From Methanobacteriota archaeon (GTDB lineage Archaea; Halobacteriota; Methanosarcinia; Methanosarcinales; Methanosarcinaceae), in assembly GCA_016841625.1 (NCBI GenBank), contig JAENYU010000004.1:1-64000 (forward strand): a DNA stretch of 64,000 nucleotides. Direction: 5' to 3'. Position numbers and translations under genes: made by a program. The notes under the pieces were generated by a model. It was given only the letters and a program-made list of their open reading frames with translations, ran no database searches and was not told where the DNA came from. Shown piece by piece: positions 17,608 through 25,683 of the stretch. Each line of letters opens with the position of its first letter. The stretch's first letter is position 1.

Positions 17608-17637
17608 CTAGTGCATCGATTCCTAATTAACTCCATT

Positions 17638-17920
17638 TTAGATTGTGATTCCACCAGGCATTTCATCCCTTCCTTCCATTTTATATCTCCACGTAAATAG
17701 AACTGGTTTTTCGTTAATCTGGTTTATATATTACAGTTTTGTAATCTACTTTTAACTCTTTGGAGATCTCGGTATCGTTTTTTCCCTGATAGCTCAAAAG
17801 AATTATCTTGGACCTTTTAACAATGCTAGCAGCTTGATTTCTAGAACGACTTAACTTGATCAGATAATCTAATTCTTCTTGAGTAAATGATAATTTAGGA
17901 CGATGACTTATACGAGGCAT
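17638..17920 (-). pseudogene. Internally deleted IS630-family transposase gene
   Basis: The 5' part starts at the ATG at 17918-17920 (MPRISHRPKLSFTQEEL...) and encodes the helix-turn-helix region typical of IS630 transposases (IILLSYQGKNDTEISKELKV). After about 66 codons the frame switches. The sequence then reads NQINEKPVLFTWRYKMEGRD and ends in a stop at 17638-17640, which looks like an IS630 C-terminus. The central DDE domain is missing. The deletion is in this copy of the element; the reading frame after it is shifted, so no functional product is possible. Confidence 0.8.
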
Positions 17921-17929
17921 AAGTACATT

Positions 17930-18069
17930 TATACCCACATTTCTAATTAGGGCATTTTTGTACAAAATCATGGCACAAATGTGTTACTTTGTTGATATTC
18001 TATTAAGTAATTGGCCAATATACATGAATTATGTTCCCCTCTTGGCAGGGGGTAGAAATGTGGGTTTAT
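17930..18069. mobile_element. MITE, copy 2, nested in the IS630 derivative
   Basis: This copy has ends TTATACCCACATTTCTA and TAGAAATGTGGGTTTATA and is inverted relative to copy 1 at 15572-15714. It sits 9 bp upstream of the transposase start codon, inside the inverted repeats of the host element. It therefore arrived after the IS630 element. Confidence 0.85.
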
Positions 18070-18169
18070 AGTATTATTAATATATTTATTTATGGATATA
18101 AAAAGGAATCGATGCACTAGTAGAGCACCAAGATTTAAATTTCAATCTATTTTTCGTGTGATAATTGAG

Positions 18170-18742
18170 TTAATTCATTTCCTCAAAAGATTCCTTCATT
18201 ACCTTGAAACAATCTTCATTGCCTTGAGATAGCTCTTTGTCGCTGTCTGGCCGGTTTTCAGTCTCATTCTCCTTTATTTGCGAACGCACTTTCATAAAGT
18301 AAGCCAGGGCTGCGATGGGTAAGGCATAACCTATTCCGTAGATAGCCAGGTTGATTTCCTGTTCTTTAAAGATCACGCTTAAGAAGTTGACAGCAAGCAC
18401 AACTATTGTGAGTCCCACAAGATTTAATTCCAGTTCTTCAATGTTATGGGTCTTCAGCCATGGAGGTAAAGGAAGAGGCTGAATAAACAATTCGTATATA
18501 CCAAGTGAGGTGATGAAGAGCACTGTTCCGACCAAAAACAAATGAACAATCCCCACAATGTCTACAATGATATGCTCTTGTATATCTGCTCCTCCAATTC
18601 CAAAAACCAGTTCCCGGAGGAAATAAACAAGCTCGATGCCGCCTTTAATAAACAAAACGTCAGCTGCAATCGCCAACCCGATAAACGGAATTAGAGCGAA
18701 AAAGCGCATTCCTGCTATAATTTTTATGAGTCTAATCATCAT
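18170..18742 (-). CDS. YqhA family (UPF0114) membrane protein
   Basis: A 190-aa protein with the UPF0114/YqhA signature IVDIVGIVHLFLVGTVLFITSLGIYELFIQPLPLPPWL, followed by ELELNLVGLTIVVLAVNFLS. Four membrane helices are visible (about 9-30, 55-83, 105-125 and 132-150), and the C-terminal 40 residues are charged and soluble. The function of the family is not established. The ATG follows AAAAGGGAT. The gene is alone between the IS630 derivative and an isolated copy of the same terminal repeat (19023-19038), so it may have arrived with mobile DNA. Codon use is AT-richer than in the symporters around it. Confidence 0.85.
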   Translation of the reverse strand: MMIRLIKIIAGMRFFALIPFIGLAIAADVLFIKGGIELVYFLRELVFGIGGADIQEHIIVDIVGIVHLFLVGTVLFITSLGIYELFIQPLPLPPWLKTHNIEELELNLVGLTIVVLAVNFLSVIFKEQEINLAIYGIGYALPIAALAYFMKVRSQIKENETENRPDSDKELSQGNEDCFKVMKESFEEMN

Positions 18743-19022
18743 ATCCCTTTTTACTTTTCTTTTGGCCTCTACTCACCACAACCAATAATATTTTATCACT
18801 GATAAGACTACACACTATAGAAGGATCTCAAATTAACCTTTACAATCCCTAATCTAATTTGACACTCGTTTCTTTAAAAATATCTCCCGAATGAATTCTT
18901 ATTTCTAACCTTATTTTGCATTTCTGTCAACACTAACTGCGATTCCTAAGTATGTTCACAATCCTAGATTTTGAATAGATCTATGGATCAACAAATTTCC
19001 CGCTAAGCAAGGGACTTATTTT

Positions 19023-19038
19023 GGAATCGATACACTAG
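19023..19038. repeat. Solo IS630-type terminal repeat
   Basis: GGAATCGATACACTAG differs by one base from the right end of the element at 17608-18120 (GGAATCGATGCACTAG) and has the same orientation. No partner end is seen nearby. It marks a past insertion, or the edge of a larger composite that includes the YqhA-family gene. Confidence 0.7.
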
Positions 19039-19146
19039 TACCCTGATTCCAAACTTAATCCTGACATTTTTCTGAACTCTTCTTGTCGGTTATCAGGATA
19101 TACTTTTTAGTCATCGAAATAGATTTTCCAGTCCTCGGAATACACT

Positions 19147-19215
19147 TTTTAGTTATTGCAATGCACATTTTAGTTATTGCAATGCACATTTTAGTTATTG
19201 CAATGCACATTTTAG
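19147..19215. repeat. 21-bp tandem repeat
   Basis: Three perfect copies of TTTTAGTTATTGCAATGCAC plus A run from 19147 to 19209, with degenerate copies on both sides (TTTTAGTCATCGAAATA and TTTTAGTCATCAAAATACAC). TTGCAA within the unit is a palindrome. Confidence 0.85.
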
Positions 19216-19671
19216 TCATCAAAATACACTTCATGGTCGTGGCATAACTTTAGAACCAATTCACAGGCTGTCTCTGAAAGTGATCAAGATTTTGAATCTG
19301 TGCTTGAGCTATTGGGCAAGAATTCCATAAGAAGTTTGAAAGTATTCAGGAGCACTGCGGGTTTTTCTGATTGAGTAGCTCGAAAAATGATGCTGAAAGT
19401 GAGGATTTCTCTTTTTCTTTATCGCGATAAACCTGCCGGATATGCCGAATTCACTGCTTCTTTTCCTTTTTTTCAAGGGCATGCCGCTCGCCTGTGGCGA
19501 GCGTGGGGTGGGCATGGAATCTGGAAATCGGGGGTTGCCCGGGGTTTTGGATTTACAGGATTTACAGGACGCTTGGGCTTATGCAGGAACCTGAGGTCGA
19601 AAGGATGGCCTAAAAGGAGTTTTTGGTCATTTGGCCCGCTTTGCTGACGCCTTTTTTCCAGGCCCGGAAGT

Positions 19672-20076
19672 TTAAACGTACTTGTTTTTCTCGTTTTTCT
19701 TGCTTTTCTCGTTTTTCTCGCTGTTTTCACTTTTCCTGTCTTTCTTGCTTTTCTTACTTTTCGTTTTTTCCTTGAGGAAGGGAGAAACCTGCGCCATATA
19801 TTCCGTGTGTATCCGGACCTGTTCGTCGTAGTTTTGCCTCTCTTTTTCCAGAGAGGCTTTCAATATTCTGGATTCCTCCTTCAAACTCTCGATATACTCG
19901 GCCTCTTTCCAGCCCATGCTCTCGCTTTCGCCTTCTCCTTTTTTGAGTGAGTCAATAAACTGCCTGACTGCCGCCCTTGCCGCAGACGTAACAGTATTGT
20001 ATCCATATTCCCCGGCGGTTTCCTGTAATTCCGCGTACAGCTCGCTGTCGATCCGGATTGATTTTACCACTACCAT
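19672..20076 (-). CDS. Ribbon-helix-helix protein with coiled-coil and basic tail
   Basis: The 134-aa protein opens with VVVKSIRIDSELYAELQETA, the strand and first helix of a ribbon-helix-helix DNA-binding domain, with the second helix NTVTSAARAAVRQFIDSL. Residues 55-90 are charged and heptad-like (EAEYIESLKEESRILKASLEKERQNY), so a coiled coil is likely. The last 30 residues alternate KSKK, ENSEKNEK and KNEKNKY and are low-complexity. It could be an autoregulated repressor or antitoxin-like protein, but no toxin gene is beside it. It lies inside the accessory island between the two AGCS genes. Confidence 0.75.
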   Translation of the reverse strand: MVVVKSIRIDSELYAELQETAGEYGYNTVTSAARAAVRQFIDSLKKGEGESESMGWKEAEYIESLKEESRILKASLEKERQNYDEQVRIHTEYMAQVSPFLKEKTKSKKSKKDRKSENSEKNEKSKKNEKNKYV

Positions 20077-20456
20077 AGGTATAGATTTTTTTTCATTCTC
20101 TTTGTACTTTTCGTCTGGCTTCTTTAGATTTTAGCTTTGCAGAAGAAGTTTTCTGCCGGGAAGAGACATCTGAAAGCTGGTTGTGTCAGAAAAAGGGGAA
20201 AAATGCATATCAAAACTGAAAAATGAATGAAAAAAGGAAAAGGGAATGAGATGCTGAAATGACTCACACTAAAACCGAAAAGTGAATTAAAAAGTGAAAA
20301 ATTAATAAAAAACTGAAGCTACACACATTAAAAACTGAAAAGACACACATCAAAAATTGAAAATCGAATGAAAAATGAATGAAAAGTGAATGAAAAAAAG
20401 AAAAAGAGATGAAACAATCCCTGAAGGACTGCTTCTGAACAGGTAATGCTAGAACC
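20077..20456. other. A-rich non-coding region with GAAAAxTGA repeats
   Basis: About 380 bp without a gene. From 20210 to 20410 the plus strand is built from degenerate units such as AAAACTGAAAAGTGAAT and AAAAATGAATG. The stretch could act as a run of U-rich terminators for the minus strand after the AGCS gene. Confidence 0.5.
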
Positions 20457-21923
20457 TTAATCTTCTTCTTCGGCTGCTGCCACGGCTTCGGGAGCAGGGG
20501 TTCCTGCATGTGCCCCGACGCCTGTGGGCTTTGCTTCAAGGGACTTGAAGTACTTGTTCGTCTCAGCAACTACTACCCCGCTCAGGGCGAGGAGGGCGAT
20601 GAGGTTCGGGAAAGCCATGAGCCCGTTGAAGATGTCGGCGATGATCCAGACGGCTTCGATGGAGAGGAAACCGCCGGCGGCTACCAGGAAGACGTAAACG
20701 GCTTTGTAGGGAAGGATGCCTTTTACGCCGGCAAGGTATTCCATACAGCGTTCTCCGTAGTAGTTCCAGCCGAGGATGGTCGTGAAGGCGAAGAAGATGA
20801 GGCCTATGGTCACGATGTAGGAGCCTGCGGCCGCAAGAGTTCCCGAAAAGGCGGCATTGGTCATGTGGGCAGCTTCGCTTGCTCCGGATGTCCAGGATCC
20901 GGAGAGGATGAGGGTAAGCCCGGTCATGGTACAGATGATGATCGTGTCAAAGAAGGTCCCGGTCATGGAGATCAGGCCCTGCTTGGCAGGTTCATGGACT
21001 TTGGCTGCGGCTGCGGCAATCGGGGCGCTTCCAAGCCCGGATTCGTTTGAGAAGATCCCTCTTGCAACTCCCATCTGGATTGCGAGCATGACGCCTGCAC
21101 CCAGGAAACCTCCTGAGGCAGCGGTCGGGGTAAAAGCGCTCTTAAGAACCAGGGCGATTGCCGAGGGCAGGTTTTCTATGTTGAGACCGATAACCACGAG
21201 ACAGCCGAGAACGTAGGTGATTGCCATGAAGGGGACCATCCACTGGGCAACCCGGGAGATGCTCTTGATCCCTCCGATGGTTACCAGGGCTACCAGTAGA
21301 GCCAGGACGATCGCTGTATCAATTTTCGGGACGCCGAAGGTGGCTTCCACGGAACTTACGATTGCGTTCACCTGGGTAAAGGTACCCACCCCGAGACTGG
21401 CTGCGCAGATCCCGAAGAGAGCAAAGAGCTTGGCAAGGATTCCGCTGTAGCTCTTGTGTGCAAGCCCGTTCTTGATGTAGTACATGGGCCCACCGGACAT
21501 CTGCCCGTTTTCGTCAACGGTCCTGTACTTGACGGCAAGGAGGGCTTCGGAATACTTGGTCGCCATCCCGAAGAAAGCTGCAAGCCACATCCAGAAAAGG
21601 GCTCCCGGCCCTCCTCTTGCGATGGCTGTCGCGACTCCGACAATGTTTCCAGTCCCGATTGTTGCCGAAAGGGCCGTACAGAGCGCCGCAAAGCTCGATA
21701 CGTCTCCCCGGGCAGTGGCGTCGACTTTTCGGGAACGAGCCACATCTTTCAGGGCAAGGGGCAGTTTGGTTACCTGGATGAGCTTCAGGCGCAGGGTCAG
21801 GTAGGCCCCTGTCCCCACAAGCAGGATCAGGAGAGGGGGGCCCCAGACAAGCCCGTCAATACGGTTCAAAAGGGAGAGTATTTCTGGCGAGTTAAATAAC
21901 TCGAATATTGAACTGACTACCAT
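20457..21923 (-). CDS. AGCS-family alanine/glycine:Na+ symporter, copy 2
   Basis: A second AGCS symporter, closely similar along its length to the product of 15920-17296 (for example ALSATIGTGNIVGVATAIARGGPGALFWMWLAAFFGMATKYSEALLAVKYR and VARGIFSNESGLGSAPIAAAAAK). It has a longer C-terminus rich in A and E (PEAVAAAEEED). I chose the ATG at 21923, since AAGGTTTGA lies just before it; a TTG at 21932 is also in frame. The shared AGCS hallmarks point to Na+-coupled uptake of alanine or glycine. Two paralogues so close together suggest a tandem duplication later split by insertions. Confidence 0.93.
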   Translation of the reverse strand: MVVSSIFELFNSPEILSLLNRIDGLVWGPPLLILLVGTGAYLTLRLKLIQVTKLPLALKDVARSRKVDATARGDVSSFAALCTALSATIGTGNIVGVATAIARGGPGALFWMWLAAFFGMATKYSEALLAVKYRTVDENGQMSGGPMYYIKNGLAHKSYSGILAKLFALFGICAASLGVGTFTQVNAIVSSVEATFGVPKIDTAIVLALLVALVTIGGIKSISRVAQWMVPFMAITYVLGCLVVIGLNIENLPSAIALVLKSAFTPTAASGGFLGAGVMLAIQMGVARGIFSNESGLGSAPIAAAAAKVHEPAKQGLISMTGTFFDTIIICTMTGLTLILSGSWTSGASEAAHMTNAAFSGTLAAAGSYIVTIGLIFFAFTTILGWNYYGERCMEYLAGVKGILPYKAVYVFLVAAGGFLSIEAVWIIADIFNGLMAFPNLIALLALSGVVVAETNKYFKSLEAKPTGVGAHAGTPAPEAVAAAEEED

Positions 21924-21990
21924 TGGGATCAAACCTTGAAAATAATATAATGGTGATTCAGGGAAAGAGCAGCCTGCAAAGTTTGCTTTC

Positions 21991-22065
21991 AGGCACCTTC
22001 AGGGGAACTACGCTTAGGCACCTTCAGGGGAACTACGCTTAGGCACCTTCGGGGGAACTACTTTC
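21991..22065. repeat. 25-bp tandem repeat upstream of AGCS copy 2
   Basis: Three copies of AGGCACCTTCAGGGGAACTA plus CGCTT are present; the third has one substitution and a changed end. They lie about 70-140 bp upstream of the symporter start, within its probable leader or promoter region. Confidence 0.85.
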
Positions 22066-22829
22066 AGGGAGCCCGCAACCTGCAGGTCCCTACATTTAAA
22101 TGGTGAAAGTCCTCTACCGACTGCAGCTTTATTTTTATTATCTAATTTAAATATCATCAATTAAAAATTATGATATTTAATAACATTGATTTTCTTCCTC
22201 AAAAAATAATAATTATAAACAGTTTTAATTCAAAAAAGGTTTAAAATAGCTTTAAATCTCTGTTAAGATTCTTTTTAAACTTTGAAATAAATTGAGATTC
22301 ATGCGTAAATTTTAATAATCTTCTTTATTTTTAGTATAAAATTCGCTAAATATTTTTAGCCTTCAAAACTCCTATCTGTTTAATATATGTTCGTTTTAAT
22401 ATATGTTTAACATTTTTTTGATATCTTTTTGATATCTTTTTGATATTCCCCGAATACATAGTAGATATTATTGCAATTTTTCTTTGGCATCTTCTTGATG
22501 TCCTTTTAAAAATGTAGCAGCCTTTCCGAAAAAAATTCCTGAACAGAGTGGGTTCTATCCCCCGTTTTTGGGAAATATTCTATATAAGATATGCTCCATA
22601 TATCAAAGGGAACATTGCGCTTTCCGCTTCCTGCAAGAGAGCTTAATGCTGTCCGGATAGCATGGATAAGGTGTTGAATAACTAAAATTATGGGGTTTGT
22701 CTGGTAGTCCGGCACGGGTACACGTAGTAATAAAAGTCGCTGGTCTTCCTTAAATCGTGTTACTTTAACTTAGTTTTATTTTTCCCAATGAACACAGGTA
22801 GAATCAGTCTAAATAAAAGGGTGAAAGAC
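22066..22829. other. AT-rich intergenic region
   Basis: No convincing gene is seen. A triplicated TTTTTGATATC lies at about 22415-22446. A minus-strand frame at 22506-22715 contains HAIRTALSSLAGSGKRNVPF, which looks protein-like and may be a transposase remnant, but I cannot identify it. Confidence 0.4.
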
Positions 22830-23048
22830 ATGATTGAGTACATGAATCTTAAAATCGGGGAAGCTGCAGGATCGCTTTACCACAGGCTGGATGAAGGGGA
22901 TTGCAGCCTGAACCAGATAAAGAAACACCTCAGTGAGGAAGGGTTTGACTCACAGTTGGCTTTGATGGCCGTAGGCTGGCTTGCCAGAGAAGACAAAATA
23001 AGCGTTGACAAAGCAACAAACAAGTGGTCAATCCAGCTAAAGGAGTAA
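22830..23048 (+). CDS. Winged-helix DUF2582 protein
   Basis: A 72-aa protein with the DUF2582 winged-helix pattern: IGEAAGSLYHRLDEGDCSLNQIKKHL, then ALMAVGWLAREDKISVD. An upstream ATG at 22788 is in frame, but GGGTGA 5 nt before the ATG at 22830 makes the latter the likely start and fits the family length. DUF2582 proteins are assumed to bind DNA; no target is known. The last codons (ATCCAGCTAAAGGAGTAA) are repeated twice more just downstream. Confidence 0.85.
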   Translation: MIEYMNLKIGEAAGSLYHRLDEGDCSLNQIKKHLSEEGFDSQLALMAVGWLAREDKISVDKATNKWSIQLKE

Positions 23049-23097
23049 GCTGCCGATCCAGCTGAAGAAGTAAGCTGCCAATCCAGCTAAAGGAGTA
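23030..23097 (+). repeat. Triplicated 3' end of the DUF2582 gene
   Basis: The unit AATCCAGCTAAAGGAGTAA, covering the last codons and stop, recurs as GATCCAGCTGAAGAAGTAA and AATCCAGCTAAAGGAGTAA, separated by GCTGCC. This is a local tandem duplication of the gene end with a repeat of about 29 bp. Confidence 0.8.
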
Positions 23098-23175
23098 ATT
23101 GAAGCTTAAAAAGGGTTCATTCGTTTGAAAGATGAATAAAAAACTTCGAGCTAGCTGCTGCTTCCTGTATTCCCT

Positions 23176-24063
23176 TCAAAGTAAAACTCCGGTCAGGTAG
23201 GCCAGAGACCCTAACTGCATTACCGTAAGGGTCTTTTTTCTCAGTTCGAGGACTTTTTTTGCAGACTGGTCCCTTAGAAGCACCCGGCAGAGAAAGAGGT
23301 AGGAAAGCACCGGGATAAGGACCAGAACCAGGAATAGCCAGTCCCTGTAGAGCCTGGGGTCCATGTTGACAAAAAAGGGCAGGGGGTCGAGGAGGACGAT
23401 TCCCGCATACAGGGCTGCCGAAAGTTTTGCGGCAGAACCTCCGGAGCTGCAGACAGCTACCGTCCTGACCCCGAAACTGCGGTCTCCAGGGACGTCGGCA
23501 ATATCTATCATGATCTCGAAAGCCAGTCCGACAATAAAGGTGATGGCTGCAAAAAACAGGATGAGAGGTTCCACTTCAGTGTCCGAGAGCATAGACCCGA
23601 AAATGATCACAAAAGAAAAGCCATAGGCTGCAATGATATTTTTCAGCAGGAAATATTTCTTCAGGGAATGGCTGTAGAGGAAAAATACGGGAATACTCAG
23701 GAGGACGAAAACCATAGCCCTGAAGGCCAGGGTGAAGGAGAGCAGGGCGGAAGTCAGCAGGAAGCACAATCCTATCCGGAATGCCGTTTTCCCGGATAGG
23801 TCTCCCCTGACCAGAGGCCTGTCATACCTTTTATTGGCTCTGTCGATTCCACGGTCGTAGTAATCGTTGACTGCAAAAACACCCATTGCCAGGCATACGA
23901 TTACAAAAAATCCCTTTAAGTATTCCGGCTGCCAGCCAGTCAGGTCCCCGGAAAGGACGCCCGAGAGCAGGACTGAAAACCCTGCAAAGAGGGAATTTTC
24001 AAACCGCACAAGCTCCAGAAAGATTCCGAGCCCGGGAGCAAGGGACTTATTTTTCTCCGGCAT
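23176..24063 (-). CDS. UbiA-family prenyltransferase
   Basis: A 295-aa integral membrane protein with the first Asp-rich motif NDYYDRGID at 66-74 and the second DIADVPGDRSFGVRT around 190, both needed to bind Mg-diphosphate. Eight to nine membrane helices are expected. In archaea, UbiA proteins make digeranylgeranylglyceryl phosphate, heme O/A side chains or respiratory quinone/methanophenazine-like lipids; the sequence alone does not decide which. AAGGA lies 5 nt before the ATG. The gene overlaps the upstream small gene by 17 bp, so the two are probably co-translated. Confidence 0.9.
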   Translation of the reverse strand: MPEKNKSLAPGLGIFLELVRFENSLFAGFSVLLSGVLSGDLTGWQPEYLKGFFVIVCLAMGVFAVNDYYDRGIDRANKRYDRPLVRGDLSGKTAFRIGLCFLLTSALLSFTLAFRAMVFVLLSIPVFFLYSHSLKKYFLLKNIIAAYGFSFVIIFGSMLSDTEVEPLILFFAAITFIVGLAFEIMIDIADVPGDRSFGVRTVAVCSSGGSAAKLSAALYAGIVLLDPLPFFVNMDPRLYRDWLFLVLVLIPVLSYLFLCRVLLRDQSAKKVLELRKKTLTVMQLGSLAYLTGVLL

Positions 24064-24457
24064 TCAGATCCTTTAAATTTAGTTCCTGCAAATTCAGTTC
24101 CTGTATTTTCCGGCTTACCAGGGTCTTTAGCTCTTCCATGTCCTCGGTGTGGTTGATTTCCCCTGCGCTGATGAAGAGTTCCAGTTCGTCCCCTTTTTTC
24201 AGGAAAGCACATGGAAATTCCTCCATTTTATCCGGGTACTGTTCAGCAAACTCGTCCTTGTGCAAGAATCTTACGGGGAGGTCCCGGCTTTCAACAAATT
24301 CTTTCCAGTCGCTTTTCATGCCCCCCATCCCGTATGTGATGGCGCAGAGTTTGCAGGTATAGGTAGCAGGGGCTACTATCTTGTGGACATAATCCCCAAC
24401 GGCGTGAAAGACCCCGCTGTCAGCGTTGTAAACGAAAATAAGCTCAATTTCTTCCAG
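24047..24457 (-). CDS. Small conserved-looking protein with CxxC, non-standard start
   Basis: From the first in-frame ATG (24328) only 93 residues would be made, yet the frame stays open upstream and is clearly protein-like: LEEIELIFVYNADSG, then VGDYVHKIVAPATYTCKLC, then AITYGMGGMKSDWKEFV. No ATG, GTG or TTG occurs between the upstream stop and this region. A CTG at 24455-24457, six nt after GGGGGT, is the best start I can find; an ATT start is possible. The CKLC motif could bind metal. Some bacterial relatives are annotated only loosely. The gene overlaps the UbiA gene by 17 bp. The function is unknown. Confidence 0.6.
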   Translation of the reverse strand: MEEIELIFVYNADSGVFHAVGDYVHKIVAPATYTCKLCAITYGMGGMKSDWKEFVESRDLPVRFLHKDEFAEQYPDKMEEFPCAFLKKGDELELFISAGEINHTEDMEELKTLVSRKIQELNLQELNLKDLNAGEK

Positions 24458-24868
24458 TAAGAAACCCCCTTCTCCGGCGTGTTTGAACTTTTATAGCTTT
24501 TTAAGTTCCTACAGCCTCACAAAAGTTTAAACAATTATATAATAATTCCACAGTATAATTCCCGGCAGCGCTGATATACTTTTGGAAACAGTATTTCTGA
24601 GCAATTTACCACCTCAGGAAAAGGATATTGTAAAATCAGTCGAAATATTGAGTAATCAGTCAAAAACGAGTGGGGAGAAATATTAAGAAACTTCCTTTAC
24701 GACCCTGGTTTTCCAGGAGCCTGCGGTCATAGGGACTTTGGTAAGGGGCCTGGGGCTTAAATACATTACTTATATTTTGAATGTTGATTTAACAGAGGCT
24801 GAATTAAACAGAGTGGAGAAAACAGAAGCTGGATTAGATAGAAGCTGGAGAAAACAGAGTGGAAAAAC
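24458..24868. promoter_or_regulatory. Divergent intergenic region
   Basis: About 400 bp without a gene between diverging transcription units. Just before the ACT gene (24790-24868) there are repeated words: AACAGAGTGGA and AGAAGCTGGA each occur twice. A TATA-like ACTTATATTTTG lies at 24768-24779 and could serve the ACT gene. Confidence 0.4.
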
Positions 24869-25258
24869 ATGACAAAACCAGTACTTACAATGAGTGTCCT
24901 TGCCGGGAACTTCGGAGTTTGCAGGCTTGACAGCGTATCAGAGATCCCCGAATGGGCCCTTGAAAGTGATTTCTATTCGATAACTAAAACCTTCGATGAA
25001 CTATCTATCGTCTGCCCGGAAACTGATGTTCCGGGAAATGTCATATGCGAACGGGGCTGGAAAGGGCTAAAGGTAGAGGGACCTCTTGATTTCGGGCTGA
25101 CCGGGATTCTTGCGGGCATCAGTGCCGTCCTGGCCGGAAAGGAGCTCAGTATCTTTGCGGTTTCAACGTATGAAACGGACTATATCCTCGTTAGGGAAAA
25201 GAGTCTGGAAACTGCTGTTGAAGCCCTTGAAGAGGCGGGATACTTTATTTTGAGGTAA
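24869..25258 (+). CDS. ACT-domain protein (COG3603/ACT_7 type)
   Basis: A 129-aa protein with two ACT-like halves. The C-terminal half contains the typical VEGPLDFGLTGILAGISAVLAGKELSIFAVSTYETDYILVREKSLETAVEALEEAGY, the PF13840-like ACT domain that binds amino acids or related ligands. The N-terminal half (LAGNFGVCRLDSVSEIPEWALESDFYSITKT) matches the usual lead-in of this family. GTGGA lies 6 nt before the ATG. It is probably a small ligand sensor; the ligand is unknown. Confidence 0.88.
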   Translation: MTKPVLTMSVLAGNFGVCRLDSVSEIPEWALESDFYSITKTFDELSIVCPETDVPGNVICERGWKGLKVEGPLDFGLTGILAGISAVLAGKELSIFAVSTYETDYILVREKSLETAVEALEEAGYFILR

Positions 25259-25404
25259 TTCCCGGGAAGAACCCGGTTTGGAGTATTGGGTTCAATATGC
25301 TGTGTCCTGATATAGACTTCAGGACTTGCCCGGTTTACAGGGTTTTAAAATCGGGAAAAACGTTTAGCAAAGTATAATAATAACCAGCGGGTAATTCTGA
25401 AAAC

Positions 25405-25617
25405 ATGGTTGACATGATGGAAAAGCTGGTAACTATGTCGTTTTATCCCGTCCTTCTGGTGGGATTAGTGATCATTTCCGCTCTTTTTGTCTTTATGTTC
25501 AGGTTTGCGGACGCTGAAAATCTTGGTCTCGTGCTGTTGATGGCCCTGTTGATTTCGTTTGTTTCCGTCCTTATTGTAAGGTTCATTGTCTACAAAAAGA
25601 AGTACGATGGCTTCTAA
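25405..25617 (+). CDS. Small two-helix membrane protein
   Basis: A 70-aa protein with two hydrophobic helices (about 13-34 and 40-63) and a short basic C-terminus (YKKKYDGF). No family is recognised. GGTTGA just before the second ATG (25414) leaves the exact start open between codons 1 and 4. It lies between the ACT gene and the convergent exchanger gene. Confidence 0.55.
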   Translation: MVDMMEKLVTMSFYPVLLVGLVIISALFVFMFRFADAENLGLVLLMALLISFVSVLIVRFIVYKKKYDGF

Positions 25618-25683
25618 GTCCCTTCCCGGATGCATCTTCCCCCTGATATCCTCCAGGCGTATTCCTGCTTGAGCCGGGTTTAT

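Larger units (their letters stand above)
17608..18120 (-). mobile_element. IS630-type deletion derivative interrupted by a MITE
   Basis: Perfect 17-bp inverted repeats CTAGTGCATCGATTCCT (17608-17624) and its complement (18104-18120) bound the element; the TA within CTAG fits an IS630 target duplication. Inside are the first 66 and last 28 or so codons of a transposase, joined out of frame (17638-17920), and a MITE (17930-18069) inserted between transposase start and right end. The element is unable to move itself. Confidence 0.8.
18743..19671. other. Long non-coding stretch with repeats
   Basis: No credible gene is seen in about 930 bp. It contains an isolated IS630-type end (19023-19038), a 21-bp tandem repeat (19147-19215) and a hairpin GCTCGCC-tgt-GGCGAGC (19488-19504). 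Reading frames here lack ribosome binding sites and protein-like composition. Confidence 0.6.

Noticed and set aside
19309-19730. Overlapping small frames on both strands near 19.3-19.7 kb
   Set aside because: The frames are low-complexity, overlap each other and have no ribosome binding site.
22506-22715. 69-codon minus-strand frame as a gene
   Set aside because: Part of it looks protein-like, but there is no ribosome site or recognisable family; kept only as a possible remnant in the gap note.
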